This document shows, piece after piece, positions 1 through 8,202 of a stretch of DNA of 64,000 nt (position 1 is the stretch's first letter; each line of letters starts with the position of its first letter). The position numbers were made by a program, and so were the translations under genes. The DNA is from Chitinophaga pinensis (GTDB taxonomy: Bacteria; Bacteroidota; Bacteroidia; Chitinophagales; Chitinophagaceae), in the NCBI GenBank assembly GCA_945862385.1, contig CAMAXV010000011.1, positions 1 to 64,000 of the forward strand, in the 5' to 3' direction. The notes under the pieces were generated by a model. The model saw only the letters and a list, made by a program, of their open reading frames with translations, had not been told where the DNA came from and ran no database searches.

Positions 1-1
1 G

Positions 2-322
2 ATTGTTCCAGCAGAAGGCGAATACAAAAAATTCAAGGCCTTCCATACCGGTGAAGTTCCTTATGCCTTCAATAATTTACGATTTGTAAACCGACCATGG
101 AAGGAATCCGACCGCCAACTTGCAGAAACCATGTCTGGATACTGGGTTAATTTCGTGAAAACGGGTAACCCCAATGGCAAAGGACTTCCTCCATGGCCAG
201 CCTATCAAAGTAATGAAAAGCAAATCATCATCCTTGACGAAAACATCAGCAATAAACCCATGCCGGATGCTGAAAGATTGGATTTACTTTGGAAAATCAT
301 GCAGGCAGGGAAACCAAACTAA
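2..322 (+). CDS. Type B carboxylesterase, C-terminal fragment (5' end outside window)
   Basis: The reading frame is open from base 2 to the TAA at 320-322 and gives the last ~106 residues of a type B carboxylesterase (alpha/beta hydrolase, COesterase family). The segment FHTGEVPYAF carries the catalytic His expected near the C-terminus of this family, and the following W..SD..LAETMSGYWVNF and TGNPNG..LPPWPAY segments are typical of its last helix and tail. The Ser nucleophile and acid residue lie outside the window. It precedes a sugar-oxidation gene set by 33 bases and may be its first visible cistron. Substrate cannot be told from the fragment. An internal ATG at 131 is not the real start, because homology continues upstream of it. 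Confidence 0.85.
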   Translation: MVPAEGEYKKFKAFHTGEVPYAFNNLRFVNRPWKESDRQLAETMSGYWVNFVKTGNPNGKGLPPWPAYQSNEKQIIILDENISNKPMPDAERLDLLWKIMQAGKPN

Positions 323-355
323 CATTTTTCCATCTTTATAAATTAAATTGATTCC

Positions 356-1309
356 ATGCAATTCCGCAGACTCGGTAAAACAGAATTGAATGTTTCCGTC
401 ATAGGTTTCGGGGCCTCACCACTCGGTAATGTTTTTGATGATTGTGATGAACAGGAAGGCACCCGTTCCGTTCATGCTGCAATTGATGCCGGCATTAACT
501 TTTTTGATGTAGCCCCTTTTTACGGAATCACGCTGGCTGAAGAAAGACTTGGCGATGCCTTGGTTGGCAAGCGGAACAATATCCTGTTAGCTACTAAATG
601 TGGCAGATACGGATTGAGGGATTTTGACTTTTCTTACAACCGGATTCTTCGCAGTGCGGATGAATCTCTCAAGCGGCTAAAAACTGACTATGTAGACCTG
701 ATGCAGTTACACGACATTGAATTCGGAACGAAGGAACAGGTTTTGAATGAAGCAATACCGGCTTTATACGAAATCAAAAAATCAGGAAAGGCACGCTATA
801 TCGGCATTACAGGATTACCCGTCAACTACCTGGCCGAGATAGCCCGTCAGGTTGACATTGATACCATTTTATCATGGGCACATTACAACCTCTTGCAGGA
901 CGAAATCAATAAAGAGCTTGTTCCCTTATCGAAAGAAAAGGATCTTGGATTACTTAACGCTGCTCCCCTCTTGCAGCGCATTCTTTCTGACGCTTCCATT
1001 CCATCCTGGCATAATGCACCTGAAGGCATGAAGGCCATGCAGGCACCGCTGCAAGCATGCTGTGCTAAATACGGACTGAAACTCAGTGACGTGGCCATTG
1101 CTTTTGCAACTGCACACCAGGGTATTGCGAGTACCATTATCGGCATGTGTGATACAGTGAATGTATTTAACAACATAAACGCACTAGAAACCCAGATACC
1201 CCGAGAACTGCTTGAAGAAATTGAAGCATTAGTTGCGCCTGTTAAGAATAGCATGTGGTTTGAAGGCGTACCTGAAAATAATATTCCACCGAAAAACAAT
1301 CGCCCGTGA
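356..1309 (+). CDS. Aldo/keto reductase, L-galactose/L-fucose dehydrogenase-like
   Basis: A 317-residue NAD(P)-dependent aldo/keto reductase with the complete AKR tetrad: Asp51 and Tyr56 (FFDVAPFYG), Lys81 (LATKCG) and His119 (MQLHD). The N-terminal FRRLGKTELNVSVIGFG and overall length match the subgroup that oxidises the anomeric carbon of free aldoses such as L-galactose, L-fucose or D-threo-aldoses to the lactone. The next gene starts inside its stop codon (GTGA overlap), so the two are translationally coupled. With a mutarotase and a polyol/sugar-acid dehydrogenase in the same operon, a role as first oxidation step of an L-sugar (fucose or galactose) is likely. The exact sugar is inference. 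Confidence 0.9.
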   Translation: MQFRRLGKTELNVSVIGFGASPLGNVFDDCDEQEGTRSVHAAIDAGINFFDVAPFYGITLAEERLGDALVGKRNNILLATKCGRYGLRDFDFSYNRILRSADESLKRLKTDYVDLMQLHDIEFGTKEQVLNEAIPALYEIKKSGKARYIGITGLPVNYLAEIARQVDIDTILSWAHYNLLQDEINKELVPLSKEKDLGLLNAAPLLQRILSDASIPSWHNAPEGMKAMQAPLQACCAKYGLKLSDVAIAFATAHQGIASTIIGMCDTVNVFNNINALETQIPRELLEEIEALVAPVKNSMWFEGVPENNIPPKNNRP

Positions 1310-2328
1310 AAGCGCTTTATTTGACTGCCATTGGGGAAACGGAATTGAGAGAAATTGAGAAACCCATTCCCGGACCGGATGAAGTTCTACTTAAAATCAG
1401 CCATGTAGGATTTTGCGGAGGAGACCTGAATGGTTTCAAAGGATTGTTTGAACTGCAGGAGTATCCCAATATACTTGGCCATGAAGTAGGTGGTACAATC
1501 GTGGATAAAGGGAGTGAAGTTCCTTCCACCGTTTCCATTGGCACCAATGCCACTATTTATCCCTATTTGAATTGCGGTAAATGCATTGCCTGCAGGAAAG
1601 GAAGGATCAATGCCTGTCAGGATAACAAAACCATGGGTGTACGCAGACCGGGTGCCATGACTGAATTCATTACCATCCATTGGAAATATCTTTATACTTC
1701 ACAAAAGCTGAGTTTGCCAGAACTGGCCCTAGTTGAGCCACTTACGGTTGGTTTTCATGCTGCTGCAAGGGGACGTGTGGACGCTTCTGATATTGTGGCT
1801 GTCATGGGTTGCGGCATGGTAGGGCTCGGCGCAATAGCCGCCGCTGTTAACAGAGGAGCAAATGTGATTGCAATTGATATCGATGAATCAAAGCTTGCCA
1901 TCGCCCAAAAAATCGGGGCTACCCATACAATCAATTCCGCCAAGCAGAACTTGCACAATGTGCTTGAAAATATTACCAGCGGTGATGGTCCGGATGTAAA
2001 CATAGAAGCCGTTGGTAGTCCACTTACCTACCAAACAGCAGTGGAAGAGGTAGCCTATACCGGTCGCGTTGTCTGTATCGGATATGCCAAGCACGCTGTA
2101 ACATTCAATACCGGTTTGTTTGTGCGCAAGGAAATTGAAATACTTGGTTCACGCAACTGCACCACAGAGTTTCCCGAAGTCATCAGCTACCTTGAACAGG
2201 GAACCTTTCCTGTAGATGATGTCATCAGCAAAACAGTGGATATTCAAGATGCAGGTACGGCATTGGCAGATTGGGCCGCTGATGCAACAGGCATCACAAA
2301 AATCATGGTAAGCTTCAATACGATATAA
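1306..2328 (+). CDS. Zinc-dependent alcohol dehydrogenase, sugar/sugar-acid type
   Basis: A 340-residue medium-chain dehydrogenase. Catalytic zinc ligands are visible as Cys37 (GFCGGD), His59-Glu60 (GHEVGG) and Glu144 (LVEPL); the structural zinc site is Cys90, Cys93, Cys96 and Cys104. A Rossmann nucleotide-binding loop GCGMVG lies at residues 168-173, followed by an acidic IDIDESK that favours NAD over NADP. It starts at GTG 1306 and overlaps the aldo/keto reductase stop by 4 bases. The family includes sorbitol, threonine, galactitol-phosphate and L-galactonate 5-dehydrogenases. Its place beside a sugar dehydrogenase and a TIM-barrel isomerase suggests oxidation of a sugar acid or polyol; the substrate is not readable from sequence. 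Confidence 0.92.
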   Translation: MKALYLTAIGETELREIEKPIPGPDEVLLKISHVGFCGGDLNGFKGLFELQEYPNILGHEVGGTIVDKGSEVPSTVSIGTNATIYPYLNCGKCIACRKGRINACQDNKTMGVRRPGAMTEFITIHWKYLYTSQKLSLPELALVEPLTVGFHAAARGRVDASDIVAVMGCGMVGLGAIAAAVNRGANVIAIDIDESKLAIAQKIGATHTINSAKQNLHNVLENITSGDGPDVNIEAVGSPLTYQTAVEEVAYTGRVVCIGYAKHAVTFNTGLFVRKEIEILGSRNCTTEFPEVISYLEQGTFPVDDVISKTVDIQDAGTALADWAADATGITKIMVSFNTI

Positions 2329-2330
2329 TA

Positions 2331-3146
2331 ATGATAGAGTCAGCCGTTACAATCGCACTGGTTCCCCAGATAAAAAAAGGTCCCTGGATTTTTTGGGATG
2401 ACCTCGAAAAAAGCATGCAGCAAGCAGCAGTTCTGGGTTTTGATGCCATAGAATTGTTTACCCCTGATGCCGGATACATTGAACCAGACAGGTTGCTTTC
2501 ACTCCTCAGTCAATATGATTTATCCCTCGCGGCTGCAGGTACAGGTGCAGGGAAGGTTGTACACGGACTAACACTTACAGACCCTGATGAAGGGATTCGG
2601 GAAGAAGCGGTTGCGTTTATTTCGAACATGATGACCTTTTCAGCAAGTTTCGGAGCACCTGCCATAATTGGATCCATGCAGGGCAATATAACACCCGGAA
2701 TGGATTCGCAACAGGTAATGAAATGGCTGGCAGAAGGCCTAAAGCAATTAGACCAGCTGGCAGGCGAACTCGGTACTCAGCTGATTTATGAACCATTGAA
2801 TAGGTATGAAACCAACCTGATCAATACAATCTCAGATGCAGTATCGTTCTTACAAGCCAATGAACTCAGCCAGACCCGTCTGCTGGCAGATTTATTTCAT
2901 ATGAACATAGAGGAGATCAACATAGCAGAAAGTATTAAAAACAATATACCACATATTGGACATGTACATTTTGCCGATAGCAACAGAAATCCCGTTGGTT
3001 TTGGACATACAGACTTAAAACCGATAGCAGCGGCTTTGACAGATGGCGGATATGATGGATTTGTATCTGCAGAAGCCTTCCCATGGCCAACTTCAGATGA
3101 AGCAGCGGCACAGACCATCAGGGCCTTCAGGGAATATTTCAGGTAA
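2331..3146 (+). CDS. Sugar phosphate isomerase/epimerase, TIM barrel
   Basis: A 271-residue protein of the xylose-isomerase-like TIM-barrel/AP endonuclease 2 family. The metal and substrate ligands of this fold appear in order: Glu in IYEPLNRYE, Asp-His in LLADLFHMN, His in IGHVHFADSNR and Glu in FVSAEAFPWP. The EPLNRYE segment is typical of ketose 3-epimerase/hydroxypyruvate-isomerase-like members. It follows the dehydrogenase stop by 2 bases and lies 18 bases before the mutarotase, so it belongs to the same operon. It probably isomerises a keto-sugar or keto-acid intermediate of the pathway; the precise reaction is unknown. Confidence 0.88.
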   Translation: MIESAVTIALVPQIKKGPWIFWDDLEKSMQQAAVLGFDAIELFTPDAGYIEPDRLLSLLSQYDLSLAAAGTGAGKVVHGLTLTDPDEGIREEAVAFISNMMTFSASFGAPAIIGSMQGNITPGMDSQQVMKWLAEGLKQLDQLAGELGTQLIYEPLNRYETNLINTISDAVSFLQANELSQTRLLADLFHMNIEEINIAESIKNNIPHIGHVHFADSNRNPVGFGHTDLKPIAAALTDGGYDGFVSAEAFPWPTSDEAAAQTIRAFREYFR

Positions 3147-3164
3147 AATTAATTTTATATTTAT

Positions 3165-3500
3165 ATGCAAAGATTCTGCCTCGCCCTTGACCTCGTTGAC
3201 GACCAGGAAATGATACGGGAATACGAACATCACCATGCTCCTGGCAGTGCATGGCCTGAAGTTACCCAACATGATATTGATGCCGGAATACTGAATATTG
3301 AGATTTTCCGAACCGGTAACAGGATGTTCATGATCCTGGAAACAAATGATGATTTCAGCTTTGAAACAAAAGCAGCTTTTGACAACACAAATCCAAAGAT
3401 TGCCGAATGGGAACAACTCATGTGGAAGTACCAACTCCCGCTTCCCTGGGCAAAACCCGGTGAAAAATGGGTTTTAATGGACCGAATTTTTAAATCCTGA
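3165..3500 (+). CDS. L-rhamnose/L-fucose mutarotase family protein
   Basis: A 111-residue protein of the RhaM/DUF718 mutarotase family, which interconverts alpha and beta anomers of L-sugars. The family active-site region is seen as EYEHHHAPGSAWPEV (His and Trp-Pro-Glu) and the C-terminal half as ANPKIAEWEQLMWKYQ-like helix and PLPWAKPGEKW segment. The HHHAPGSAWPE stretch is a little longer than in classical RhaM, as in the L-fucose-associated branch. It is the last gene of the operon. Mutarotation would supply the anomer used by the upstream aldose dehydrogenase, which is why L-fucose, L-galactose or L-rhamnose is a reasonable pathway substrate. Confidence 0.88.
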   Translation: MQRFCLALDLVDDQEMIREYEHHHAPGSAWPEVTQHDIDAGILNIEIFRTGNRMFMILETNDDFSFETKAAFDNTNPKIAEWEQLMWKYQLPLPWAKPGEKWVLMDRIFKS

Positions 3501-3531
3501 TTAGACAGTTTAGCAAAATCAATGCTTTACA

Positions 3532-3555
3532 TATTACATATTTTTATATGTAATA
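3532..3555. promoter_or_regulatory. Perfect AT-rich inverted repeat upstream of glutamine synthetase
   Basis: TATTACATAT (3532-3541) and ATATGTAATA (3546-3555) are exact inverted repeats separated by TTTT. They sit 32 bases after the mutarotase stop and about 100 bases before the glutamine synthetase start. The hairpin is too AT-rich to be a strong terminator, so an operator for glutamine synthetase control is at least as likely. The role is inferred from position only. Confidence 0.35.
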
Positions 3556-3652
3556 CTTTTCCATGTATTTTGGATTTTTTTAAGCAATTTTGCCAAAATA
3601 ACTCACTTGTCAAAAATCAATCCCCAATATTAACCTCATAAATCACAAAAAA

Positions 3653-4672
3653 ATGTCACTGGTTAAATTAGAGTACATTTGGCTGGACGGTTACAAGCCT
3701 ACCCAGAGCCTCAGAAGCAAGACAAAAATTGTAAAATCTGAAGATTTCGACGGAACACTCGCCTCACTGGCTATGTGGTCTTTCGACGGTTCTTCAACTG
3801 AGCAGGCCCCAGGAGGTTCTTCAGACTGTTTGTTGAAGCCGGTGTATGTTGTAAGTGACCCTCAGCGCAAGAATGCCTACTTAGTTATGTGTGAGGTAAT
3901 GAATGCAGATGGCACCCCACACGAATCCAACGGTAGGGCAACCATTGAAGACGATGACAATGATTTCTGGTTTGGTTTTGAGCAGGAGTATTTCCTTTGG
4001 GATCCAAGGACAAACAAACCGCTTGGATTCCCAGAAGGCGGATATCCTGGTCCACAAGGTCCTTACTATTGCTCAGTAGGTGCAAACAATGCTTTTGGAC
4101 GTGATATTGTAGAAGAACACCTCGATGCCATCATCGAAGCCGGATTGAATGTGGAAGGTATCAATGCTGAAGTAGCAGCCGGACAGTGGGAATTCCAGGT
4201 TTTTGCTAAAGGTGCAAAAGAAGCCGGAGACCAGATCTGGATTGCACGTTACATGCTTGAAAGGATTGGCGAGAAATACGGAGTTGCAGTAAATTGGCAT
4301 TGTAAGCCGCTGGGTAAACTGGATTGGAACGGAAGTGGCATGCACGCCAACTTCTCCAATACCACCCTCAGAACATGTGGCAGCAAGGAGACTTATGACA
4401 AAATTTGTGAAGCCTTCAGGCCAGTGATCAAGGAACACATTGATGTTTATGGTGCAGACAACCACCTTCGTCTTACCGGCAAGCATGAAACTGCTTCTAT
4501 CCACGACTTCTCTTATGGTGTTTCAGACCGTGGAGCTTCAATCCGTATCCCGGTATTTACAGTAAATAAAGGTTGGAATGGCTATTTGGAAGATCGTCGT
4601 CCGAATTCAGCAGCAGATCCATACAAAGTAGCCGCACGCATCATCAAGACCGTTAAGTCTGCAGGTGCCTAA
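3653..4672 (+). CDS. glnII: Glutamine synthetase, GSII (eukaryote-like) type
   Basis: Catalyses ATP-dependent synthesis of glutamine from glutamate and ammonia. The 339-residue length is that of GSII enzymes rather than GSI (~470) or GSIII (~700). Diagnostic motifs: WSFDGSST in the beta-grasp N-terminal domain, FGFEQEYFL with metal-binding Glu residues, NAEVAAGQWEFQV, the ATP-binding HCKPL..LDWNGSGMHANFS segment, NHLRLTGKHET and the C-terminal GASIRIP and DRRPNSAADPY. It is a single-gene unit: 150 bases of AT-rich leader with an inverted repeat precede it and a strong terminator follows. GSII in Bacteroidota is common in Chitinophagales and Cytophagales. It lacks the Tyr adenylylation loop used to control GSI, so control is expected to be transcriptional or by feedback. 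Confidence 0.96.
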   Translation: MSLVKLEYIWLDGYKPTQSLRSKTKIVKSEDFDGTLASLAMWSFDGSSTEQAPGGSSDCLLKPVYVVSDPQRKNAYLVMCEVMNADGTPHESNGRATIEDDDNDFWFGFEQEYFLWDPRTNKPLGFPEGGYPGPQGPYYCSVGANNAFGRDIVEEHLDAIIEAGLNVEGINAEVAAGQWEFQVFAKGAKEAGDQIWIARYMLERIGEKYGVAVNWHCKPLGKLDWNGSGMHANFSNTTLRTCGSKETYDKICEAFRPVIKEHIDVYGADNHLRLTGKHETASIHDFSYGVSDRGASIRIPVFTVNKGWNGYLEDRRPNSAADPYKVAARIIKTVKSAGA

Positions 4673-4696
4673 ATAGTTTTTCATTCTTATGGTACA

Positions 4697-4724
4697 GGGC
4701 CCGCTTCGCGGGCCCTTTTTTTTT
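4697..4724 (+). terminator. glnII: Rho-independent terminator after glnII
   Basis: An 8-base GC-rich stem, GGGCCCGC (4697-4704) and GCGGGCCC (4708-4715), closes a TTC loop and is followed by nine T residues. It starts 24 bases after the glnII stop. A textbook intrinsic terminator. Confidence 0.93.
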
Positions 4725-4789
4725 CATGCAATAAGCTGTGACTCAATTGGAGCGTGTTCAAATTAATGGACGGGCAACAATCTAGTTTC

Positions 4790-6700
4790 CTATTTAAGCA
4801 CAGGTGTAATCTCAATTGCTTGTCCACCAGACGCCAAAAGCTTTAAATGCAATATTGTTTTGCTATTCACCTTCATTTTTTGAATGGAAACATGGGTCCG
4901 AATGCTGGCAACAGGATCGTCTTTGTAAATTACAGCCTCATATTCCTGACCAGATTCCAAAAAGTCTAAAGACAGGTCCAACTCCCTGGCATCATTATTG
5001 GTGATAGCGCCCACAAACCATTTGTTGCCAGATTTTCTGGCCATCGCAATATATTGACCAATAGACCCAACCAATACCTTACTCTGATCCCAAACCGTGG
5101 GAATATGATCCCAAAAGGCCAATTCAGGTTCGTCTTGAGAATCAGCTGGTTTGTCATACCAATACATGTGTTGTAAAGGACTATAAAAAATAGCCGCTAG
5201 TGCTAACTGATGCGCTGCTGTTGTTTTTATAAACTTATTTCTTGGAACCCCATTTTCTATGGCTCCTGTTTGCTTAAAATCTTGTCTGTAATAACAAAAA
5301 GTATAATCAGCCGCTCCGGCAATAAATCTGGTGAATGGGAGAATGGTATTATGCGTAGCAGTGGGAAAACCTTCATTCCCCAAAATACCTTCCTGGGTCA
5401 TGAGGTTGGGATAGGTTCTGCTAAAACCTGTTGGACGGTATTCATCATGAATGTCAACCATCAATTGGTATTTGGCGCATTTGCGCACGGCTTCATGCAT
5501 CCATGTGGTCCATCTAAAAGATCCGACGTGTACAAATCCAAATTTGACACCAGCAACGCCCCATGCATGATAGATAGGCAGAATAATATCTAATTGCTTA
5601 GCCAGCGCACGTTGGTTTACATAAAGGATCACACCAATCCCTTTTGACTTTCCATAAGCAATCACTTCTTTCAGGTCCAATGCATTAATTGGATTTCTTT
5701 TGGGGTCAACACTCACCCTTCTTGCATCAGAAGAATCGTGGTATTCATAACCATACCAACCTACGTCAAATAAAATGTATTGCAGCTGATGTTTACTGGC
5801 AAAATCTATGGCTGTTCTGGCACCGGTAGTAGACAGGGTCACTTCTCTGAATACCTTACCAGGTTTAATCCAACTGCTATTGGTAATTTGGTTGGGGGGA
5901 TTTAAGTTCTGGATCAAATCATTGTTCTCCAACAATGCTCCAGGAGTTTTTGCCACCATCACCCATCTCCAGGGGCTGGCAAAGGGAGCAATCTCCTCTA
6001 CATTGTCATACATGACCCCTTGAATAGTATTCGGCTTGTTAGGAATAGATTTGAATTTAGTTCTGGAATAATTCACCATTTCTGCTTCTCCCAAACAAGC
6101 ATAGAGTCCATTACTTAATTCCAGTGTCAAGGGCCTTTCAGACTCCCTATGCATATTATTCAAATCCATCAATTGGTATTCCTGCTGGGCAAATGGCGTG
6201 AACCAAGCTTTGGTAGCATCTGGAAAATGAAATTCCGTCGACTCTCCGGTAATCTTAATCAATGGGCCGCCATTCTCTAATTCAGGAATCATGTACCTGA
6301 ATGCCATCCCTTGGTTATACACCCTGACAACTATTTTTAATTGTTTATTCTTATTCTCTTCTTTGTTCAAATAGAATACAGATTCATTGAATTGGTCTTT
6401 TACATTTGACCGCTCTCCATAAATGGGTGTCCAATTTGTATCTACTGCTCTGGATTCTATGGCTTTAATTACAATGTTTTGTTCCCAGTTTTCACCATTT
6501 ACTTTTAACCCAAACCTTGAATCCAATACCACAGCTTGATTTAAATAAGTAAGCTGATAAGTTAATCCCCTCTCAGCATTGAGCGCAATTTTAACCATCA
6601 TTTTTCCATCGGGAGATAAAATTTGATGCGTATCATTTTGAGCAAAACTGTTAAGCGTAATAAGAATAAACCAAAAAAGGAGCCTGAATATATTACTCAT
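4790..6700 (-). CDS. Glycoside hydrolase family 97 (alpha-glucosidase/alpha-galactosidase)
   Basis: A secreted GH97 enzyme of ~636 residues. Seen: signal peptide ending FAQ, the N-terminal super-sandwich region (SPDGKMMVKIAL, DSRFGLKVNG), the central barrel beginning near ARTAIDFASKHQLQYILFD and continuing IGVILYVNQRA, and the family hallmark HDEYRPTGFSRTYPN followed by TQEGILGNE. Family knowledge: GH97 has inverting (SusB-like, Glu base) and retaining (Asp nucleophile) branches; the Asp in HDEYR sits where the retaining branch has its nucleophile, so alpha-galactosidase-like retaining chemistry is the better guess. Start chosen at ATG 6698-6700, because the longer frame to 6748 adds 16 residues in front of an otherwise perfect signal peptide. 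It stands alone, not in a SusCD locus. Confidence 0.93.
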   Translation of the reverse strand: MSNIFRLLFWFILITLNSFAQNDTHQILSPDGKMMVKIALNAERGLTYQLTYLNQAVVLDSRFGLKVNGENWEQNIVIKAIESRAVDTNWTPIYGERSNVKDQFNESVFYLNKEENKNKQLKIVVRVYNQGMAFRYMIPELENGGPLIKITGESTEFHFPDATKAWFTPFAQQEYQLMDLNNMHRESERPLTLELSNGLYACLGEAEMVNYSRTKFKSIPNKPNTIQGVMYDNVEEIAPFASPWRWVMVAKTPGALLENNDLIQNLNPPNQITNSSWIKPGKVFREVTLSTTGARTAIDFASKHQLQYILFDVGWYGYEYHDSSDARRVSVDPKRNPINALDLKEVIAYGKSKGIGVILYVNQRALAKQLDIILPIYHAWGVAGVKFGFVHVGSFRWTTWMHEAVRKCAKYQLMVDIHDEYRPTGFSRTYPNLMTQEGILGNEGFPTATHNTILPFTRFIAGAADYTFCYYRQDFKQTGAIENGVPRNKFIKTTAAHQLALAAIFYSPLQHMYWYDKPADSQDEPELAFWDHIPTVWDQSKVLVGSIGQYIAMARKSGNKWFVGAITNNDARELDLSLDFLESGQEYEAVIYKDDPVASIRTHVSIQKMKVNSKTILHLKLLASGGQAIEITPVLK

Positions 6701-6794
6701 AACAAACAATCGTTTTTTATCAATTTGGAACAAAAAAAAATCGATCAACCTTTTAAAGTTAATCGATTTTCAGTTTTTGTAGTGCGTATAAAAT

Positions 6795-7086
6795 TTAGCT
6801 AAGCTGGAAACTTGATACTAACTGTTCAAAAATGTCTTCCAAAGAGCTTTCCCCAACGCCAAGGTTTTTCAACAATTTTTTTACGTCGGGCTGTTCTTGC
6901 AATACAATTTGAATACAGGTTTTGAGATCCTCTTTGATTGAATTGGGGATATCTATCTTCTTTTGTTGCCCTGAATGGTAAACCGACTTTTTCAAAGTGG
7001 CGGTCGCAAGCGGCACCACCGATTAATATATATTGATTTGTATGTGATTGAAAGTGTTCTATAAATAAATCCATTCCTATAACCAT
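6795..7086 (-). pseudogene. Gutted AbiEii-type nucleotidyltransferase toxin
   Basis: From ATG 7086 (or 7074) the frame reads LFIEHFQSHTNQYILIGGAA and GLPFRATK, the N-terminus of AbiEii/AbiGii nucleotidyltransferase toxins, where D-L-D should follow at once. Instead, near 6957-6961 the similarity jumps to the C-terminal tail (IDIPNSIKEDL...DVKKLLKNLG...SLEDIFEQLV) in another frame, ending at TAA 6795. About 200 internal residues, including the whole catalytic core, are missing and the two ends are out of frame. The start overlaps the 3' end of the antitoxin-like gene by 10 bases, as in intact pairs. The product cannot be an active toxin. Confidence 0.8.
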
Positions 7087-8054
7087 ACTATTTCATTTAT
7101 CATGTTTGTTAATGCGCCCTGCAATCTTTCGTCCTCATGGTCCTTGATTGAGAGGTAAAGGGATAGTTTATCAATTTCATTTCTATTTGAAAGTAAAGTT
7201 GGATCGTAATGCCATACTTCCAGTTTATTAAAACCATATCTTTTGTTGAGGTTTCCAAGCCGGGATTTACTGATACGGAAAGTATCTTTTCCAATTACAT
7301 GTGTATGTTCTCTTGGTTGGGTAAGCATGGTGTAAGAAGCTAATGCATTTTCACCACCGATGTAGGTATATACATTGTTCGGCCTGTCATCTGTGTACCA
7401 TGTCTCTCTTACAGGACTTACCATTAATGGCAATGCTTTCTCCCAGAGGTCTTTACCTTGAAATTCGAAAATGACAGTTTTTTCCTTTGTGCCTTCAACA
7501 TGCAGTAGCGCATGGGCAGACAACTCTTTAATGGACCTCGTGATGGTCATCGCGGAATAGTTAAGCAGGTCGGCGATTTCTTGTAGCAGCAATCCTTCGA
7601 GCCGTTGAACCTGCAGATGATACAGTAAAAAGAGTTGCGCAGGCGGTTTCAGTTGCTTACCCACTTCAGTTATTGCTTTTTCTTTACTATATCCATCCTT
7701 GATCTGTGTGAAAAGTTCAGGGATATAAAGTTGTCGGAACGGTTCGGCAAAACCCACTTTTTTTTCGATCAGTCGTTTGCGTTGCCATGGCTCCAATGTA
7801 TCAAATACATACACCACGGGTACTTGGCCCAGTATTTCCTGTAATACTTGGCTTTGCTTTTTAAGTTGGTCCGGGGTCGCAACTTCCAGGTTCTTGACTT
7901 CTGCCCAAATAACTTTTTGTCCAGTAAGCGTGCCGGAATACAGATTGTAATTACCGCGCAGGTATAAGGGAAGCTTTTTTACTTTTTCCTTTTCTGGGTG
8001 CAATGAAGCAGCGATTCCAAACGTATCAAATAAATATATCTGTAGTGCTTTCAC
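7077..8054 (-). CDS. AbiEi-like antitoxin / winged-helix transcriptional regulator
   Basis: A 325-residue protein of the kind found directly upstream of AbiEii toxins in Bacteroidota and often labelled MarR-family regulator. A winged helix-turn-helix occupies about residues 150-190 (LLQEIADLLNYS..TITRSIKEL), and the following region holds the YTYIGGENALASYTML segment resembling the AbiEi antitoxin domain. In this type IV toxin-antitoxin system the antitoxin represses its own promoter and counteracts a nucleotidyltransferase toxin. Here the frame is intact while the partner is destroyed, so this gene is an orphan antitoxin or a repurposed regulator. Repeated TTATGTTA motifs lie just upstream of its start. 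Family assignment is by pattern recognition; AbiEi homology is probable rather than certain. Confidence 0.75.
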   Translation of the reverse strand: MKALQIYLFDTFGIAASLHPEKEKVKKLPLYLRGNYNLYSGTLTGQKVIWAEVKNLEVATPDQLKKQSQVLQEILGQVPVVYVFDTLEPWQRKRLIEKKVGFAEPFRQLYIPELFTQIKDGYSKEKAITEVGKQLKPPAQLFLLYHLQVQRLEGLLLQEIADLLNYSAMTITRSIKELSAHALLHVEGTKEKTVIFEFQGKDLWEKALPLMVSPVRETWYTDDRPNNVYTYIGGENALASYTMLTQPREHTHVIGKDTFRISKSRLGNLNKRYGFNKLEVWHYDPTLLSNRNEIDKLSLYLSIKDHEDERLQGALTNMINEIVWL

Positions 8055-8064
8055 ATTACAATAA

Positions 8065-8117
8065 TAACATAATTATGCATAATAACAAATTTTATGTTAG
8101 TATACTATTTTATGTTA
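8065..8117 (-). promoter_or_regulatory. Candidate autoregulatory operator of the AbiEi-like gene
   Basis: Three copies of one octamer lie 11-63 bases upstream of the gene start: TAACATAA at 8065-8072 and its inverse TTATGTTA at 8092-8099 and 8110-8117. The last two are part of a 10-base direct repeat TTTTATGTTA (8090-8099, 8108-8117) with 18-base spacing. A 10-base palindrome TTATGCATAA lies at 8073-8082. Repeated sites in this position fit the known negative autoregulation of AbiE operons. Confidence 0.45.
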
Positions 8118-8202
8118 CCATTATTGCGTTAGGCCAAAACATATGTACATTCAAAAAAACAAAGCAAATGATTCATCTGCATGCAACAGGTAACACGAAT
8201 TG

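Noticed and set aside
883-1299. 138-codon frame antisense to the aldo/keto reductase
   Set aside because: It is opposite a complete conserved enzyme and its translation has no family features.
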